Source of the DNA: an uncultured Gammaproteobacteria bacterium
GTDB taxonomy: Bacteria; Pseudomonadota; Gammaproteobacteria; JAADHQ01
Reading direction: 5' to 3'
Length of the DNA stretch: 48,793 nt
Assembly: GCA_947258655.1 (NCBI GenBank)
Contig: CAMYJD010000040.1
Location: 1 to 48,793, forward strand
Numbering within the stretch: position 1 is the first letter of the stretch; every line of letters begins with the position of its first letter. This document shows, piece after piece, positions 30,954 through 40,242 of the stretch. The notes under the pieces were generated by a model, which was given only the letters and a program-made list of their open reading frames with translations, ran no database searches and was not told the DNA's origin. Position numbers and translations under genes: made by a program.

Positions 30954-31051
30954 TTTAACTGTCCGCCCGCGGTGTTGATATGGCAATACTATATGTCCGG
31001 GATCATATTTCAGCAACACCCGGCTTGTGCAGCGATCAATTATATTAGCGT

Positions 31052-31081
31052 AAAAAAAAGGGGCCATGCGGCCCCTTTTTT
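31052..31081. terminator. bidirectional terminator after pnp
   Basis: A-run, GGGGCC (31060-31065), ATGC loop, GGCCCC (31070-31075), T-run to 31081. On the minus strand it is a textbook hairpin plus T8 after pnp. It works equally as a stop on the plus strand. Confidence 0.9.
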
Positions 31082-31101
31082 CAGTCGTCTGTTACGCAGA
31101 T

Positions 31102-33186
31102 TTACGCATCGACTGCTTTCATGCTCAGACGAATACGGCCCTGCTTGTCGACTTCAAGGACCTTGACGCGGATCACATCTCCCTCGGACAGCTTGTCACT
31201 GACTTTCTCGACACGCTCTTCAGAAATCTGTGAGATATGGACCAGGCCGTCCTTACCGGGCAGGATATTGACAAAGGCACCAAAGTCCATCAGCTTGGCT
31301 ACCTTGCCTTCATAGACCTTACCAACCTCGACATCGGCCGTTATCAATTCAATGCGTTTTTTCGCATCGTCGCCTGCAGCCTGATCGACACAGGCGACCT
31401 TGACGACACCGTCATCGGTGATATCGATAGAAGCACCGGTTTCTTCGGTGATCATGCGGATGGTCGCGCCACCCTTGCCGATAACATCTCGAATCTTGTC
31501 CGGATTGATGCTGAATGTCATGATACGCGGTGCATAGGCCGACATTTCCTCACGGTGTGACGAGATCGCCTTGCCCATTTCATCGAGAATATGCAATCTG
31601 CCGGCCTTGGCCTGCTCGAGTGCCTGCTCCATGATCTCTTTGGTAATACCATCTATCTTGATATCCATCTGCAACGCATTAACACCCTCGCGCGTACCGG
31701 CTACCTTGAAGTCCATATCACCCAGATGATCCTCGTCACCGAGAATATCGGTCAATACGGCAAACTGCTCGCCTTCCTTGATCAGTCCCATGGCGACACC
31801 GGCAACCGGGGCCTTGGTCGGCACACCGGCGTCCATTAATGACAGGCTCGTGCCACACACGGAAGCCATCGAGCTGGAGCCATTGGACTCGGTGATTTCA
31901 GACACCACACGCACCGCATATGGGAATTCATCAATGCCTGGCATGACGGCCTGGACACCACGTTTGGCCAGGCGACCATGGCCGATTTCACGACGCTTCG
32001 GACTTCCGACCATACCCGTCTCACCAACACAGTAAGGAGGAAAATTATAGTGCAGCATAAAGTTGGAACGTACAGAGCCAGTCAGATCATCGATGATCTG
32101 TGCATCCTTCGTTGTACCCAGCGTCGTGACTACCAGCGCCTGGGTTTCACCGCGTGTAAACAACGCCGAACCATGTGCACGTGGTAAGACACCGGTCCTG
32201 ACGCTGATCTGGCGCACGGTCTTGGTATCACGGCCATCGATCCTCGGCTTACCTTCGATAATACGGCCGCGAACAATCTTTTTCTCGAGCTTGCCGAATG
32301 CACCCAGGACATCCGCTTCGGATGACGAGTCGTCTGCATCTGACACCAGTTTATCAAGGACTGAATTTCTGATCTCGCCGACACGATCATAGCGGGCCAT
32401 TTTTTCTGAAATCTGATAGGCGGCTTCAAGGTCAGCAGCACAGGCATCAGCGACAGCCTGCTCCAGGGATTCATTACCTTGCGGTGCCTGCCAGTCCAGT
32501 GATGTCACGCCGACTTCAGCTGCGAACTCAGACACAGCCTTGACGACAGTCTGCATCTGCTCCTGTCCGAACAGGACTGAACCCAGCATAATTTCTTCCG
32601 AAAGTTCTTTTGCTTCCGACTCAACCATCAATACCGCATGTTCAGTACCGGCAACCATCAGATCCAGGTTCGAGGTTTCCATTTCGGTCATGGTCGGATT
32701 GAGGATGTACTCACCGTTGGCATAACCGACGCGGGCAACGCCGAGTGGTCCATTGAATGGCAGACCAGAAATGGCCAGGGCGGCCGAGGCACCGATCAGT
32801 GAAGGGACCTCGGTTTCGATTTCCTTGTTCAGGGACATCACCGTGCAAATGACCTGGACTTCGTTGGTGAAGCCTTTCGGGAACAACGGGCGCAGCGGAC
32901 GATCTATCAATCGTGATGTAAGTGTTTCCGCTTCGCTCGGACGTCCTTCCCTGCGGAAAAAACCACCCGGTATTTTACCGGCAGCATAGGTTTTTTCCTG
33001 ATAATTGACGGTCAGCGGGAAAAAGTCACGCCCGGGCTGGGCCTCCTTTTCGCCGACAACCGTTACCAGGACAACGGTGTCTTCAATGTTGACCATAACA
33101 GCCGCTGATGCCTGTCGGGCTATCTCGCCAGTTTCCAGTACTACAGTATGCTTACCATACTGAAATTCTTTTCTTATTGGTGTCAC
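31102..33186 (-). CDS. pnp: polynucleotide phosphorylase
   Basis: A 3'-5' phosphorolytic exoribonuclease of the RNA degradosome. Two RNase PH domains with an alpha-helical linker, then a KH domain ([15 protein letters not shown]) and S1 domain ([19 protein letters not shown]). Length 694 is canonical. The start codon is GTG (CAC at 33184-33186), with AAGGA seven bases before it. A small GTACTT/AAGTAC hairpin at 33204-33222, in the 57-base gap to rpsO, may be the processing site known for pnp leaders. Confidence 0.97.
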   Translation of the reverse strand: MTPIRKEFQYGKHTVVLETGEIARQASAAVMVNIEDTVVLVTVVGEKEAQPGRDFFPLTVNYQEKTYAAGKIPGGFFRREGRPSEAETLTSRLIDRPLRPLFPKGFTNEVQVICTVMSLNKEIETEVPSLIGASAALAISGLPFNGPLGVARVGYANGEYILNPTMTEMETSNLDLMVAGTEHAVLMVESEAKELSEEIMLGSVLFGQEQMQTVVKAVSEFAAEVGVTSLDWQAPQGNESLEQAVADACAADLEAAYQISEKMARYDRVGEIRNSVLDKLVSDADDSSSEADVLGAFGKLEKKIVRGRIIEGKPRIDGRDTKTVRQISVRTGVLPRAHGSALFTRGETQALVVTTLGTTKDAQIIDDLTGSVRSNFMLHYNFPPYCVGETGMVGSPKRREIGHGRLAKRGVQAVMPGIDEFPYAVRVVSEITESNGSSSMASVCGTSLSLMDAGVPTKAPVAGVAMGLIKEGEQFAVLTDILGDEDHLGDMDFKVAGTREGVNALQMDIKIDGITKEIMEQALEQAKAGRLHILDEMGKAISSHREEMSAYAPRIMTFSINPDKIRDVIGKGGATIRMITEETGASIDITDDGVVKVACVDQAAGDDAKKRIELITADVEVGKVYEGKVAKLMDFGAFVNILPGKDGLVHISQISEERVEKVSDKLSEGDVIRVKVLEVDKQGRIRLSMKAVDA

Positions 33187-33243
33187 AGCTTATTCCTTAC
33201 GTGGTACTTGCAGGTAAAGTACTTTGATATTGTTATTGTTTTA

Positions 33244-33510
33244 TTATCGACGCAGACCCAGACGCTTGATCAGACTCTGGTAACGTTCAACATCCTTCTT
33301 TTTCACGTAATCGAGCAATTTACGACGCTGATTGATCATGCGCAACAGTCCCTGACGGGAATGATGATCGTGTTTATGGGCATTGAAATGGCCGGTCAGT
33401 TTATTGATATTGCTTGTCAGCAACGCAACCTGCACCTCGGGTGAACCGGTATCGGTTCCCGACAAGCGGTATTCCTCAACAATACTGGATTTCTCTTCTA
33501 CGGTTAACAT
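33244..33510 (-). CDS. rpsO: 30S ribosomal protein S15
   Basis: The 88-residue S15 binds 16S rRNA early in 30S assembly. The signature [21 protein letters not shown] and the [21 protein letters not shown] block are exact in type. AGGAG precedes the ATG. It lies upstream of pnp and downstream of truB, but has its own promoter (33561-33589). Confidence 0.97.
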   Translation of the reverse strand: MLTVEEKSSIVEEYRLSGTDTGSPEVQVALLTSNINKLTGHFNAHKHDHHSRQGLLRMINQRRKLLDYVKKKDVERYQSLIKRLGLRR

Positions 33511-33560
33511 ACAAACTTACTCCTGATAGATCATTTAAAGCGACTTACACCAAGCGGCGT

Positions 33561-33589
33561 ATTTTACCTTTGCAGCACGCAAGTAACAA
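33561..33589 (-). promoter_or_regulatory. sigma-70 promoter of rpsO
   Basis: Read on the minus strand: TTGTTA (33589-33584), 17-base spacer, TAAAAT (33566-33561). Predicted start near 33554, so a leader of about 45 bases runs to the rpsO ATG. This sits in the 298-base spacer 33511-33808 and fits the separate rpsO-pnp promoter known in E. coli. The rest of the spacer shows no gene. Confidence 0.6.
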
Positions 33590-33808
33590 GCCAAAACTGC
33601 AATAATATTCCATAAAAGATAAGCAGTTAGCTGGCCATCAATCGGCAAGCCGCAATCCACCCGGGCACTGGCTTTAACGACCGCTTACCTGGATGCGCGC
33701 ATGCCCCCATGCCAGCCGGATACACTCCTGTAAACCGGCAACAGGTACTTACGATATTTAACACAAATTCAATATGTTATTTAATACTTATAATGTAATT
33801 TATATGCT

Positions 33809-34729
33809 TCAGGTATGAAACAGCCGCTTCGGAGCCACTTTGCCATCATCCGATATCTGCCCCACACCCAGAAAGGTGTCGCGGTCGGCATTGTACAGGC
33901 GCACCCAGCCCTGCGTCGGCGCCTGTGGCACCTGCACGGCCTGGCCCTGGAGAAGATAGTAGGACAGGTCGGCATTGAGCCGCACGTCGGGCCAATGCAT
34001 CAGGGCCGAATCGATCGGCATCAACAAGTCATTCAATTGCTCACGGTCCTGCTCGAGCATGGTTTCCAGCTGTTCCAGGGTCACCATACTGCCGGCATCC
34101 TGAAATGGACCGACGGCCAGTCTTCTCAGTTTGCTGACATGGGCGCCACAACCTATTTTCTTACCGATGTCTTCACACAGGGTACGGATATAGGTGCCTT
34201 TGGAACAATAGGCCTCCAGCTCGATCTCGGTGTCATGGAAATCGATCAGTTTCAACTCATGTATCTGCACAGTCCGCGACTTTCGGTCTACTTCAATACC
34301 CTGGCGGGCGAGGTCATATAAACGCTCACCATTATGCTTCAGGGCCGAATACATCGGCGGGACCTGTTCAATGGTGCCCCTGAATTGCGCCAATACTGTC
34401 TCAATGGCCTGCTCATCCAGCTCCGCTACATCATGGCGCTCGATAACCTCACCTTCGGCATCACCGGTAGTGGTCACAACACCCAGTTGACAGGTGAAAC
34501 GGTAACGTTTGTTAGCATCCAGCAGATAATTGGATACCTTGGTAGCCTCGCCGAAACAGATCGGCAACATCCCCGTTGCCAGAGGATCCAGGCTGCCGGT
34601 ATGCCCCGCTTTTTGTGCAAAAAATATTGCCTTGACCCGTTGCAGGGCCTTGTTGGAGGTCAGACCTTGCGGTTTATCGAGGAGGATAATGCCATTAACA
34701 GGCCTGCCCCGTTTACGTCTTCGTGCCAT
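33809..34729 (-). CDS. truB: tRNA pseudouridine(55) synthase
   Basis: Makes pseudouridine 55 in the T loop of tRNAs. The catalytic D48 is in GHTGSLDPLATGM, followed by the CFGEATK block and the YSALKHNGERLYDLAR and CSKGTYIRTL segments. A C-terminal PUA-like extension (about 250-306) is present. It follows rbfA with a 23-base gap in the rimP operon. Codon use is uniform with the operon. Confidence 0.96.
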   Translation of the reverse strand: MARRRKRGRPVNGIILLDKPQGLTSNKALQRVKAIFFAQKAGHTGSLDPLATGMLPICFGEATKVSNYLLDANKRYRFTCQLGVVTTTGDAEGEVIERHDVAELDEQAIETVLAQFRGTIEQVPPMYSALKHNGERLYDLARQGIEVDRKSRTVQIHELKLIDFHDTEIELEAYCSKGTYIRTLCEDIGKKIGCGAHVSKLRRLAVGPFQDAGSMVTLEQLETMLEQDREQLNDLLMPIDSALMHWPDVRLNADLSYYLLQGQAVQVPQAPTQGWVRLYNADRDTFLGVGQISDDGKVAPKRLFHT

Positions 34730-34752
34730 ATCAGAATTGTTCCACTCAAAAT

Positions 34753-35124
34753 TTATTCATCAATATGTTTTTTTCTGTCAGAGGAAACGGCTTCCTCGAT
34801 CAGACTTTCCAGGCGTGAGCCCTGCTCAATAGATTCATCATAGAAGAAATGTAATTGGGGTATATTTCTGATAGACATCATCTGCCCCAGTTCATGGCGC
34901 AGGAAGCCGGCAGCCTTCTGCAGGATATCAAGCGTTACCTCACGGGCACTGTCATCCAGGGTAGTAATATAGACTTTCGCATGAGAGAGATCGCGGGAGA
35001 CCTTGACGGCGTTGACAGAAACCATGCCAATACGCGGATCCTTGATCTGGCTACGAATCAGATCGGCAAGATCACGCTGGATTTGCAGACCGATTCTGCG
35101 TGTGCGGCTGAAATCTTTTGGCAT
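34753..35124 (-). CDS. rbfA: 30S ribosome-binding factor A
   Basis: A 123-residue KH-fold protein needed for late 16S rRNA maturation. Family blocks RIGLQIQRDLADLIRSQIKDPR and LSHAKVYITTLD and the C-terminal IPQLHFFYDESIEQGSRLESLI are clear. It sits 30 bases after infB, in the operon order infB-rbfA-truB. Confidence 0.95.
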   Translation of the reverse strand: MPKDFSRTRRIGLQIQRDLADLIRSQIKDPRIGMVSVNAVKVSRDLSHAKVYITTLDDSAREVTLDILQKAAGFLRHELGQMMSIRNIPQLHFFYDESIEQGSRLESLIEEAVSSDRKKHIDE

Positions 35125-35154
35125 GATTCAATAAATAATAATACCGCAGCGGTC

Positions 35155-37677
35155 TTACAGCTCGCGCTTGACCTGCACACGTTCGAAGACCTCAATCTGG
35201 TCTCCCGGTTTGATATCATTATAGTTCTTGACGCCTATACCGCACTCAACCCCCGATTTGACTTCGGTGGCATCATCCTTAAAACGACGCAAGGATTCCA
35301 GCTCACCTTCGTAAATAACAACATTATCACGCAAAACGCGAATCGGGTTACTGCGCCTGACCACACCTTCGACAACAAGACAACCGGCGATGGCACCCAG
35401 TGCCGATGAACGAAATACATCGCGCACCTCGGCCAGACCGATAATCTCTTCCTTGAACTCCGGTGCCAGCATGCCGGTCATGGCGCTTTTAACTTCATCA
35501 ATCAGGTCATAAATGACACTGAAATAATGCAGGTCTACTTCCTCTTCCTCGATCATGCGCTTGGCAGAGGCGTCCGCACGGACATTAAAGCCAAATAATA
35601 CTGCACCCGATGCGACAGCAAGATTCACGTCAGATTCGGTTATTCCGCCAACACCGGTAGCGACGATATTCACTTTTACTTCATCCGTGGAAAGTTTGTT
35701 CAGCGATGCGCTGATGGCCTCGACCGATCCCTGTACGTCGGCCTTAACCAGCACATTAAGGGTACTCGTTTCACCACTCTCCATATGTGAAAACATATTT
35801 TCCAGCTTGGCCTTTTGCTGGCTAGCCAGCTTGGCCTCACGGATTTTGCCTGACCTGAGACTGGCTACTTCACGTGCCTTGCGCTCGTCGGCGACAACGA
35901 TAGCCTCGTCACCCGCATTGGGGGTACCCGAGAGCCCCAGAATCTCAACCGGTATGGAAGGTCCTGCCTGTTCAATAGACTTACCATTTTCATCCAGAAT
36001 AGCCCTGACGCGTCCGTATTCACTACCGGCAATCAGGATATCGCCCTTGTTCAGGGTTCCTGCCTGCACCAGAATACTGGCGACAGATCCACGCCCCTTG
36101 TCGAGTCGGGATTCGATGACCACCCCTCTGGCATTGGCCTTGACAGGGGCCTTCAGTTCCATCACTTCCGATTGCAACAGAATGGCCTCGAGAAGGTCAT
36201 CAATGCCCTCACCGGTATGCGCCGATACATTAACAAACATGATGTCACCACCCCAGTCTTCCGGCACCACTTCTTCCTGAGCCAGTTCCTGCTTGACTCG
36301 ATCCGGCTGTGCCTCGGCCTTGTCTATCTTGTTGACTGCAATAATGATCGGCACTTCGGCTGCACGGGCATGCTGAATTGCTTCTTTGGTCTGCGGCATG
36401 ACACCATCATCTGCTGCAACGACGATTATAACAATATCGGTCGATTTGGCACCACGTGCACGCATGGCGGTAAAAGCCGCATGCCCGGGCGTATCGAGGA
36501 AGGTAATCATACCCCTGTCTGTATCTACATGGTAGGCACCGATATGCTGGGTAATGCCACCGGCCTCACCTGACGCTACCCGACTGCTCCTGATGTAATC
36601 GAGCAGTGAAGTCTTACCGTGATCGACATGACCCATGATCGTGACAACCGGCGCACGTTGTTCCAACGGCGCATCAGTTTCCTCGACCATGATTAATTCT
36701 TCCTCGATGGCATCGTCACTGATCAGTTTGACTTTATGTCCCATTTCCTCAACCACGACCGTTGCCGTTTCCTGGTCCAGCACCTGGTTGATCGTAACCA
36801 TACTTCCCATACTCATCAGGGCCTTGATCACTTCGGCGGCCTTGATGGACATCTTCTGTGCCAGGTCAGCCACTGTTATCGATTCAGGGATATTGACCTC
36901 GTGGACAACGGGTGCCGTGGGCTTTTCAAAGCCATGCTCCTGCGTGGATACGACGGCAACGCCCTTGCCCTTCTGTTTTTTCTTTCTGCGGCCACTCTTG
37001 CCACCGGATACATGCAACTCCTCGCGCCCATAACGGGTTGACTTGTCTTCCCTGCGCTTGCCTTTTTTCTCGGCTTTTTTCTCGGCTTTTTTCTCGGCTT
37101 TTTTCTCCGTCTTGGCAGCTGGCTCTTCGGTTTTGATGGCAGCTTCCCTGGCCTTTTCCATTTCCTGGCGCAATAACTCATCGGCTTCGGCTTTCTTGCG
37201 CGCCTCATCCTCAGCCTGAAGCTTGGCTTCCTCCTCAGCCTTCTGACGCGAAACCTCTTCCTCTTTCTTCTTGCGCGCTTCCTCTTCAGCCTGCATGAGC
37301 GCCTGTTCTGCTGCCAGGCGATCCTCTTCTTCCTTCTTCTTGCGTTGTTCTTCCTCGAGAATATCAGCCCGCTTAACATATGTACGCTTCTTGCGTACTT
37401 CCACATTCACTGTTTTGCTCTTGCCATGACTTCCGGTAACACGCAGCTCACTCTGTGTTTTTCGACGCAAGGTGATTTTGCGCGGACCTTCTTTCTTATC
37501 CTTGTCACTCTTGCCGTGACTCAGACGTAGATGATCGAGCAATTGCATTTTTTGCTGATCAGTAATCATGTCGCTTTCTTCGGCGAAATCCAGCCCTGCC
37601 TCACTCAATTGAGTCAACAGCCTGTCTGCCGGTACGCCTACGACTTCAGCAAATTGCTTTACTGTTACATCTGACAT
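35155..37677 (-). CDS. infB: translation initiation factor IF-2
   Basis: A GTPase that delivers initiator tRNA to the 30S P site. N-terminal IF2N domain ([20 protein letters not shown]), then a long charged spacer, the G domain with [16 protein letters not shown] and NKIDKAE, and domains II-IV. The spacer contains a four-fold AEKK repeat, coded by tandem 12-mers at about 37062-37110. Length 840 is in the range of gammaproteobacterial IF2. It lies 18 bases after nusA. Confidence 0.97.
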   Translation of the reverse strand: MSDVTVKQFAEVVGVPADRLLTQLSEAGLDFAEESDMITDQQKMQLLDHLRLSHGKSDKDKKEGPRKITLRRKTQSELRVTGSHGKSKTVNVEVRKKRTYVKRADILEEEQRKKKEEEDRLAAEQALMQAEEEARKKKEEEVSRQKAEEEAKLQAEDEARKKAEADELLRQEMEKAREAAIKTEEPAAKTEKKAEKKAEKKAEKKGKRREDKSTRYGREELHVSGGKSGRRKKKQKGKGVAVVSTQEHGFEKPTAPVVHEVNIPESITVADLAQKMSIKAAEVIKALMSMGSMVTINQVLDQETATVVVEEMGHKVKLISDDAIEEELIMVEETDAPLEQRAPVVTIMGHVDHGKTSLLDYIRSSRVASGEAGGITQHIGAYHVDTDRGMITFLDTPGHAAFTAMRARGAKSTDIVIIVVAADDGVMPQTKEAIQHARAAEVPIIIAVNKIDKAEAQPDRVKQELAQEEVVPEDWGGDIMFVNVSAHTGEGIDDLLEAILLQSEVMELKAPVKANARGVVIESRLDKGRGSVASILVQAGTLNKGDILIAGSEYGRVRAILDENGKSIEQAGPSIPVEILGLSGTPNAGDEAIVVADERKAREVASLRSGKIREAKLASQQKAKLENMFSHMESGETSTLNVLVKADVQGSVEAISASLNKLSTDEVKVNIVATGVGGITESDVNLAVASGAVLFGFNVRADASAKRMIEEEEVDLHYFSVIYDLIDEVKSAMTGMLAPEFKEEIIGLAEVRDVFRSSALGAIAGCLVVEGVVRRSNPIRVLRDNVVIYEGELESLRRFKDDATEVKSGVECGIGVKNYNDIKPGDQIEVFERVQVKREL
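37062..37110 (-). repeat. 12-bp tandem repeat inside infB
   Basis: CTCGGCTTTTTT recurs about four times on the plus strand, coding for AEKK steps in the linker of IF-2. Length in copies could vary between strains without loss of frame. Confidence 0.8.
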
Positions 37678-37695
37678 CTAGATATTCTCCGGGTA

Positions 37696-39198
37696 TTAAC
37701 CATTCAGCTCTTCTTCTTCAAACCAATGCGCACGTGCAGCCATAATCAGCTTGCCAGCGCCCTCTTCACTCATGTCCTTGATCTCGATCAGTTCATCCGT
37801 AGACAATTCCGCCAGATCATCGAGTGTCGTAATATTTTTGCTCGCCAGAGCAAAGGCCAGATCTTCTGTCATACCGTCGAGATCCAGCAATTCCTGTGCG
37901 GGAGTATTATCACCCACTTTTTCCTCATCAACAATTGCACGGGTCAGCAGCACATCACGCGCACGCCCCCTGAGCTCCTCGACCATCTCTTCATCAAACT
38001 CCTCGATCTCGAGTAATTCACTGGCGGGAACATAGGCCACTTCGTCAATAGAGGAAAAACCTTCCTGGGCCAGTATTACTGCTATTTCCTCATCAACATC
38101 AAGCTGGTCCATAAACAGCTTCTGAACCTCTTCCTGCTCACCCTCAATCTTCTCCTCGGCCTGACTCTCACTCATGACATTCAGGGTCCAGCTCGACAAT
38201 TCACTGGCCAGCTTGACATTCTGACCACCGCGACCGATGGCCTGGGACAGCTGCTCATCGCCGACAGCGATATCCATACTGTTGGATTCTTCATCAACAA
38301 CAATCGAGACCACTTCAGCAGGTGACATCGCATTAATCACAAACTGGGCCGGATTCGAGTCCCACAAAATAATATCCACGCGCTCACCGGAAAGCTCATT
38401 GGAAACTGTTTGTACGCGTGATCCACGCATGCCGACACAGGCACCGATCGGGTCAATTCGGGAATCGTTCGACTTGACTGCGATTTTCGCCCGCAAACCA
38501 GGATCACGCGATGCGCCCAGTATTTCAATCAGACCCTGACCAACTTCAGGTACCTCCAGCTTGAACAGTTCAACCAGAAAGTCAGGCATGGTTCGGGTGA
38601 CAAATAATTGTGGCCCGCGGATTTCCGAACGCACGTCATAGAGGTAACCACGTACACGGTCACCCGATCGTAAGGCCTCACGCGGAATAAGATGTTCGCG
38701 AGGGATCATCGCCTCGACATTACCACCCAGGTCAATATAAACATTGCCACGTTCGACACGCTTGACAATACCACTGACAAGTTCACCCACGCGGTCCTTG
38801 TAGGCGTCGACAACCTGCTCTCTTTCGGCCTCGCGCACCTTCTGTACAATAACCTGTTTGGCGGTTTGTGCGGCAATACGACCGAAGGCAACGGACTCCA
38901 TTTCCTCTTCATAAAAACTGCCGAGCTGCAGATCAGCGTTATCATATTGCGCCGCACTCTCGGTCATCTGACGTTGCGGGAATTCCATCTCTGCATCATC
39001 CTCGATAACCTCCCAGCGCCGGAATGTGCTGTAGTCACCTGTCTTGCGGTCAATGGAGACCCTGGTGTCGATATCGCCGCCATGTTTCTTTTTGGCAACA
39101 GAGGCAAGCGCAGCCTCAATCGCCTGAAATATGATCTCTTTATCAACACCCTTCTCATTGGATACTGTGTCTACTACTAGTAATATCTCTTTATTCAT
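37696..39198 (-). CDS. nusA: transcription termination/antitermination factor NusA
   Basis: Binds RNA polymerase and nascent RNA. The N-terminal domain (1-130), S1 domain (GIVKRVERGNVYIDLGG), two KH domains (GACVGMRGSRVQTV; IGRGGQNVKLASELS) and two C-terminal acidic HhH repeats (about 370-490) are all present. 500 residues is canonical for proteobacterial NusA. It follows rimP by 29 bases. In E. coli NusA controls read-through of terminators in front of this same operon, relevant to the leader hairpin at 39705-39731. Confidence 0.97.
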   Translation of the reverse strand: MNKEILLVVDTVSNEKGVDKEIIFQAIEAALASVAKKKHGGDIDTRVSIDRKTGDYSTFRRWEVIEDDAEMEFPQRQMTESAAQYDNADLQLGSFYEEEMESVAFGRIAAQTAKQVIVQKVREAEREQVVDAYKDRVGELVSGIVKRVERGNVYIDLGGNVEAMIPREHLIPREALRSGDRVRGYLYDVRSEIRGPQLFVTRTMPDFLVELFKLEVPEVGQGLIEILGASRDPGLRAKIAVKSNDSRIDPIGACVGMRGSRVQTVSNELSGERVDIILWDSNPAQFVINAMSPAEVVSIVVDEESNSMDIAVGDEQLSQAIGRGGQNVKLASELSSWTLNVMSESQAEEKIEGEQEEVQKLFMDQLDVDEEIAVILAQEGFSSIDEVAYVPASELLEIEEFDEEMVEELRGRARDVLLTRAIVDEEKVGDNTPAQELLDLDGMTEDLAFALASKNITTLDDLAELSTDELIEIKDMSEEGAGKLIMAARAHWFEEEELNG

Positions 39199-39227
39199 TC
39201 CATCAGTTCCTACAATCTGCCCTGGTG

Positions 39228-39683
39228 CTAGTATTCCGGCACCAGCCTCGATTGCTCAATATTTGCCAATGACAAACGAATCTCTTGCCCGTCCATTTCC
39301 AGAATGACCTCGTCATCCTCTATGCCCTGCAGTACACCTTTGTAATTCTTGCGCCCGCCTTGTGCCCTTGCCAGCCTGACCTTGACGCGATTTCCGGCAA
39401 AGCGCTGATAATCGCTGGCCTTGAATAACGGCCTGTCCATACCTGGCGATGAAATTTCCAGATTATAGTTTCCGGGAATCGGGTCCTCTACATCGAGCAC
39501 GCCACTGAGCTGATGGCTTACCGCCTGACAGTCATCCAGCATGATGCCCTGATCCTTATCAATATAAACCCGTAACAGCCCGCCGCCATCCTGTTTCAGA
39601 TACTCGATCCCGACCAGCTCGTAACCGAGCGAGGTCACAACATTTTCTACAATCGAATGCAGCTTTTCCGGCACTTGCCTCAT
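39228..39683 (-). CDS. rimP: ribosome maturation factor RimP
   Basis: A 151-residue protein for 30S maturation. Family blocks are YELVGIEYLKQDGGGLLRVYIDK, DCQAVSHQLSGVLDVEDPI, YNLEISSPGMDRPLF and YKGVLQGIEDDEVIL. It is the first gene of the nusA-infB operon here. The upstream tRNA usual in E. coli is not present in this window. Confidence 0.96.
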   Translation of the reverse strand: MRQVPEKLHSIVENVVTSLGYELVGIEYLKQDGGGLLRVYIDKDQGIMLDDCQAVSHQLSGVLDVEDPIPGNYNLEISSPGMDRPLFKASDYQRFAGNRVKVRLARAQGGRKNYKGVLQGIEDDEVILEMDGQEIRLSLANIEQSRLVPEY

Positions 39684-39704
39684 ATTTTCCCAGCCGTTGA
39701 AACT

Positions 39705-39731
39705 AAAAGTGGGCCATTTCGGCCCACTTTT
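39705..39731. terminator. leader hairpin in front of rimP, attenuator-like
   Basis: AAAAGTGGGCC (39705-39715) pairs perfectly with GGCCCACTTTT (39721-39731) over a 5-base loop. Read on the minus strand it ends in a T-run at 39708-39705 and lies 21 bases before the rimP start, inside the transcript from the promoter at 39758-39787. On the plus strand it also ends in T5, so it could stop transcription from either side. Confidence 0.75.
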
Positions 39732-39757
39732 TATACATCTTGGTTATTTCGCCAGAC

Positions 39758-39787
39758 ATTATAACCCCGTTATGTAAAATTTTCCAA
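39758..39787 (-). promoter_or_regulatory. sigma-70 promoter of the rimP-nusA operon
   Basis: On the minus strand: TTGGAA (39787-39782), 18-base spacer, TATAAT (39763-39758), a perfect -10. The predicted start near 39751 gives a leader of about 68 bases that contains the hairpin at 39705-39731. Spacing and the consensus -10 make it one of the clearest promoters in the window. Confidence 0.68.
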
Positions 39788-39868
39788 TCAAGAAGTCTAA
39801 AATTTCATAATAATCATACTCAAACAACCACATTGCCATAGCGGAGCGAAAATACACAGGTCAAAACC

Positions 39869-39900
39869 GGTCAGAACCCAGCGTCGCACATTTTGCACCA
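39869..39900. repeat. dispersed repeat fragment matching 1234-1276
   Basis: GGTCAGA (39869-39875) and, ten bases later, TCGCACATTTTGCACCA (39884-39900). The second block equals 1259-1276 except for one inserted A there. It lies in the gene-free stretch 39684-40242, where I see no further gene; the rimP promoter and leader hairpin occupy its left end. Confidence 0.5.
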
Positions 39901-40242
39901 GGCAAACATATCACACTATCACATTTATCTTATTGATATCTCTGTTTTTATTTGAATGCGCAGATCGCATGATGCGCTCGTAAAGCCATATAAATGTAAT
40001 ATCAACACGCGCCTGCATGCACCCCAGAATTACATCCGCAACCTCGTCTGACCAAGATCAGAGTAAACAGGCTTGGATTATCCCGTGCCGGCTGATCAAA
40101 TCCATAGGCCTCGACAATAGGTGCGTAGCGAACCGGGCCGATGATCCTGATGTAAAAGCCTCTAAACATATTATCGATAGTGCCGATAAACATTACAAAT
40201 TAACAGGAAAAACCTGATTACGGATCATTTGAGTACAATACA

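Noticed and set aside
31067-31102. Start codon of the cupin gene at 31067
   Set aside because: That ATG is the hairpin loop of the pnp terminator.
35555-36280. Plus-strand 241-residue Ser/Thr-rich frame
   Set aside because: Shadow of the G domain of IF-2 on the opposite strand; composition is the complement of a GTPase gene.
37062-37110. Regulatory T-rich tract or terminator cluster
   Set aside because: It lies inside infB and is explained by four AEKK codon repeats; T6 runs here are plus-strand images of AAAAAA in coding sequence.
39740-40240. tRNA gene in front of rimP, as in E. coli metY-rimP
   Set aside because: No cloverleaf with a plausible T-arm and CCA-end context was found on either strand.
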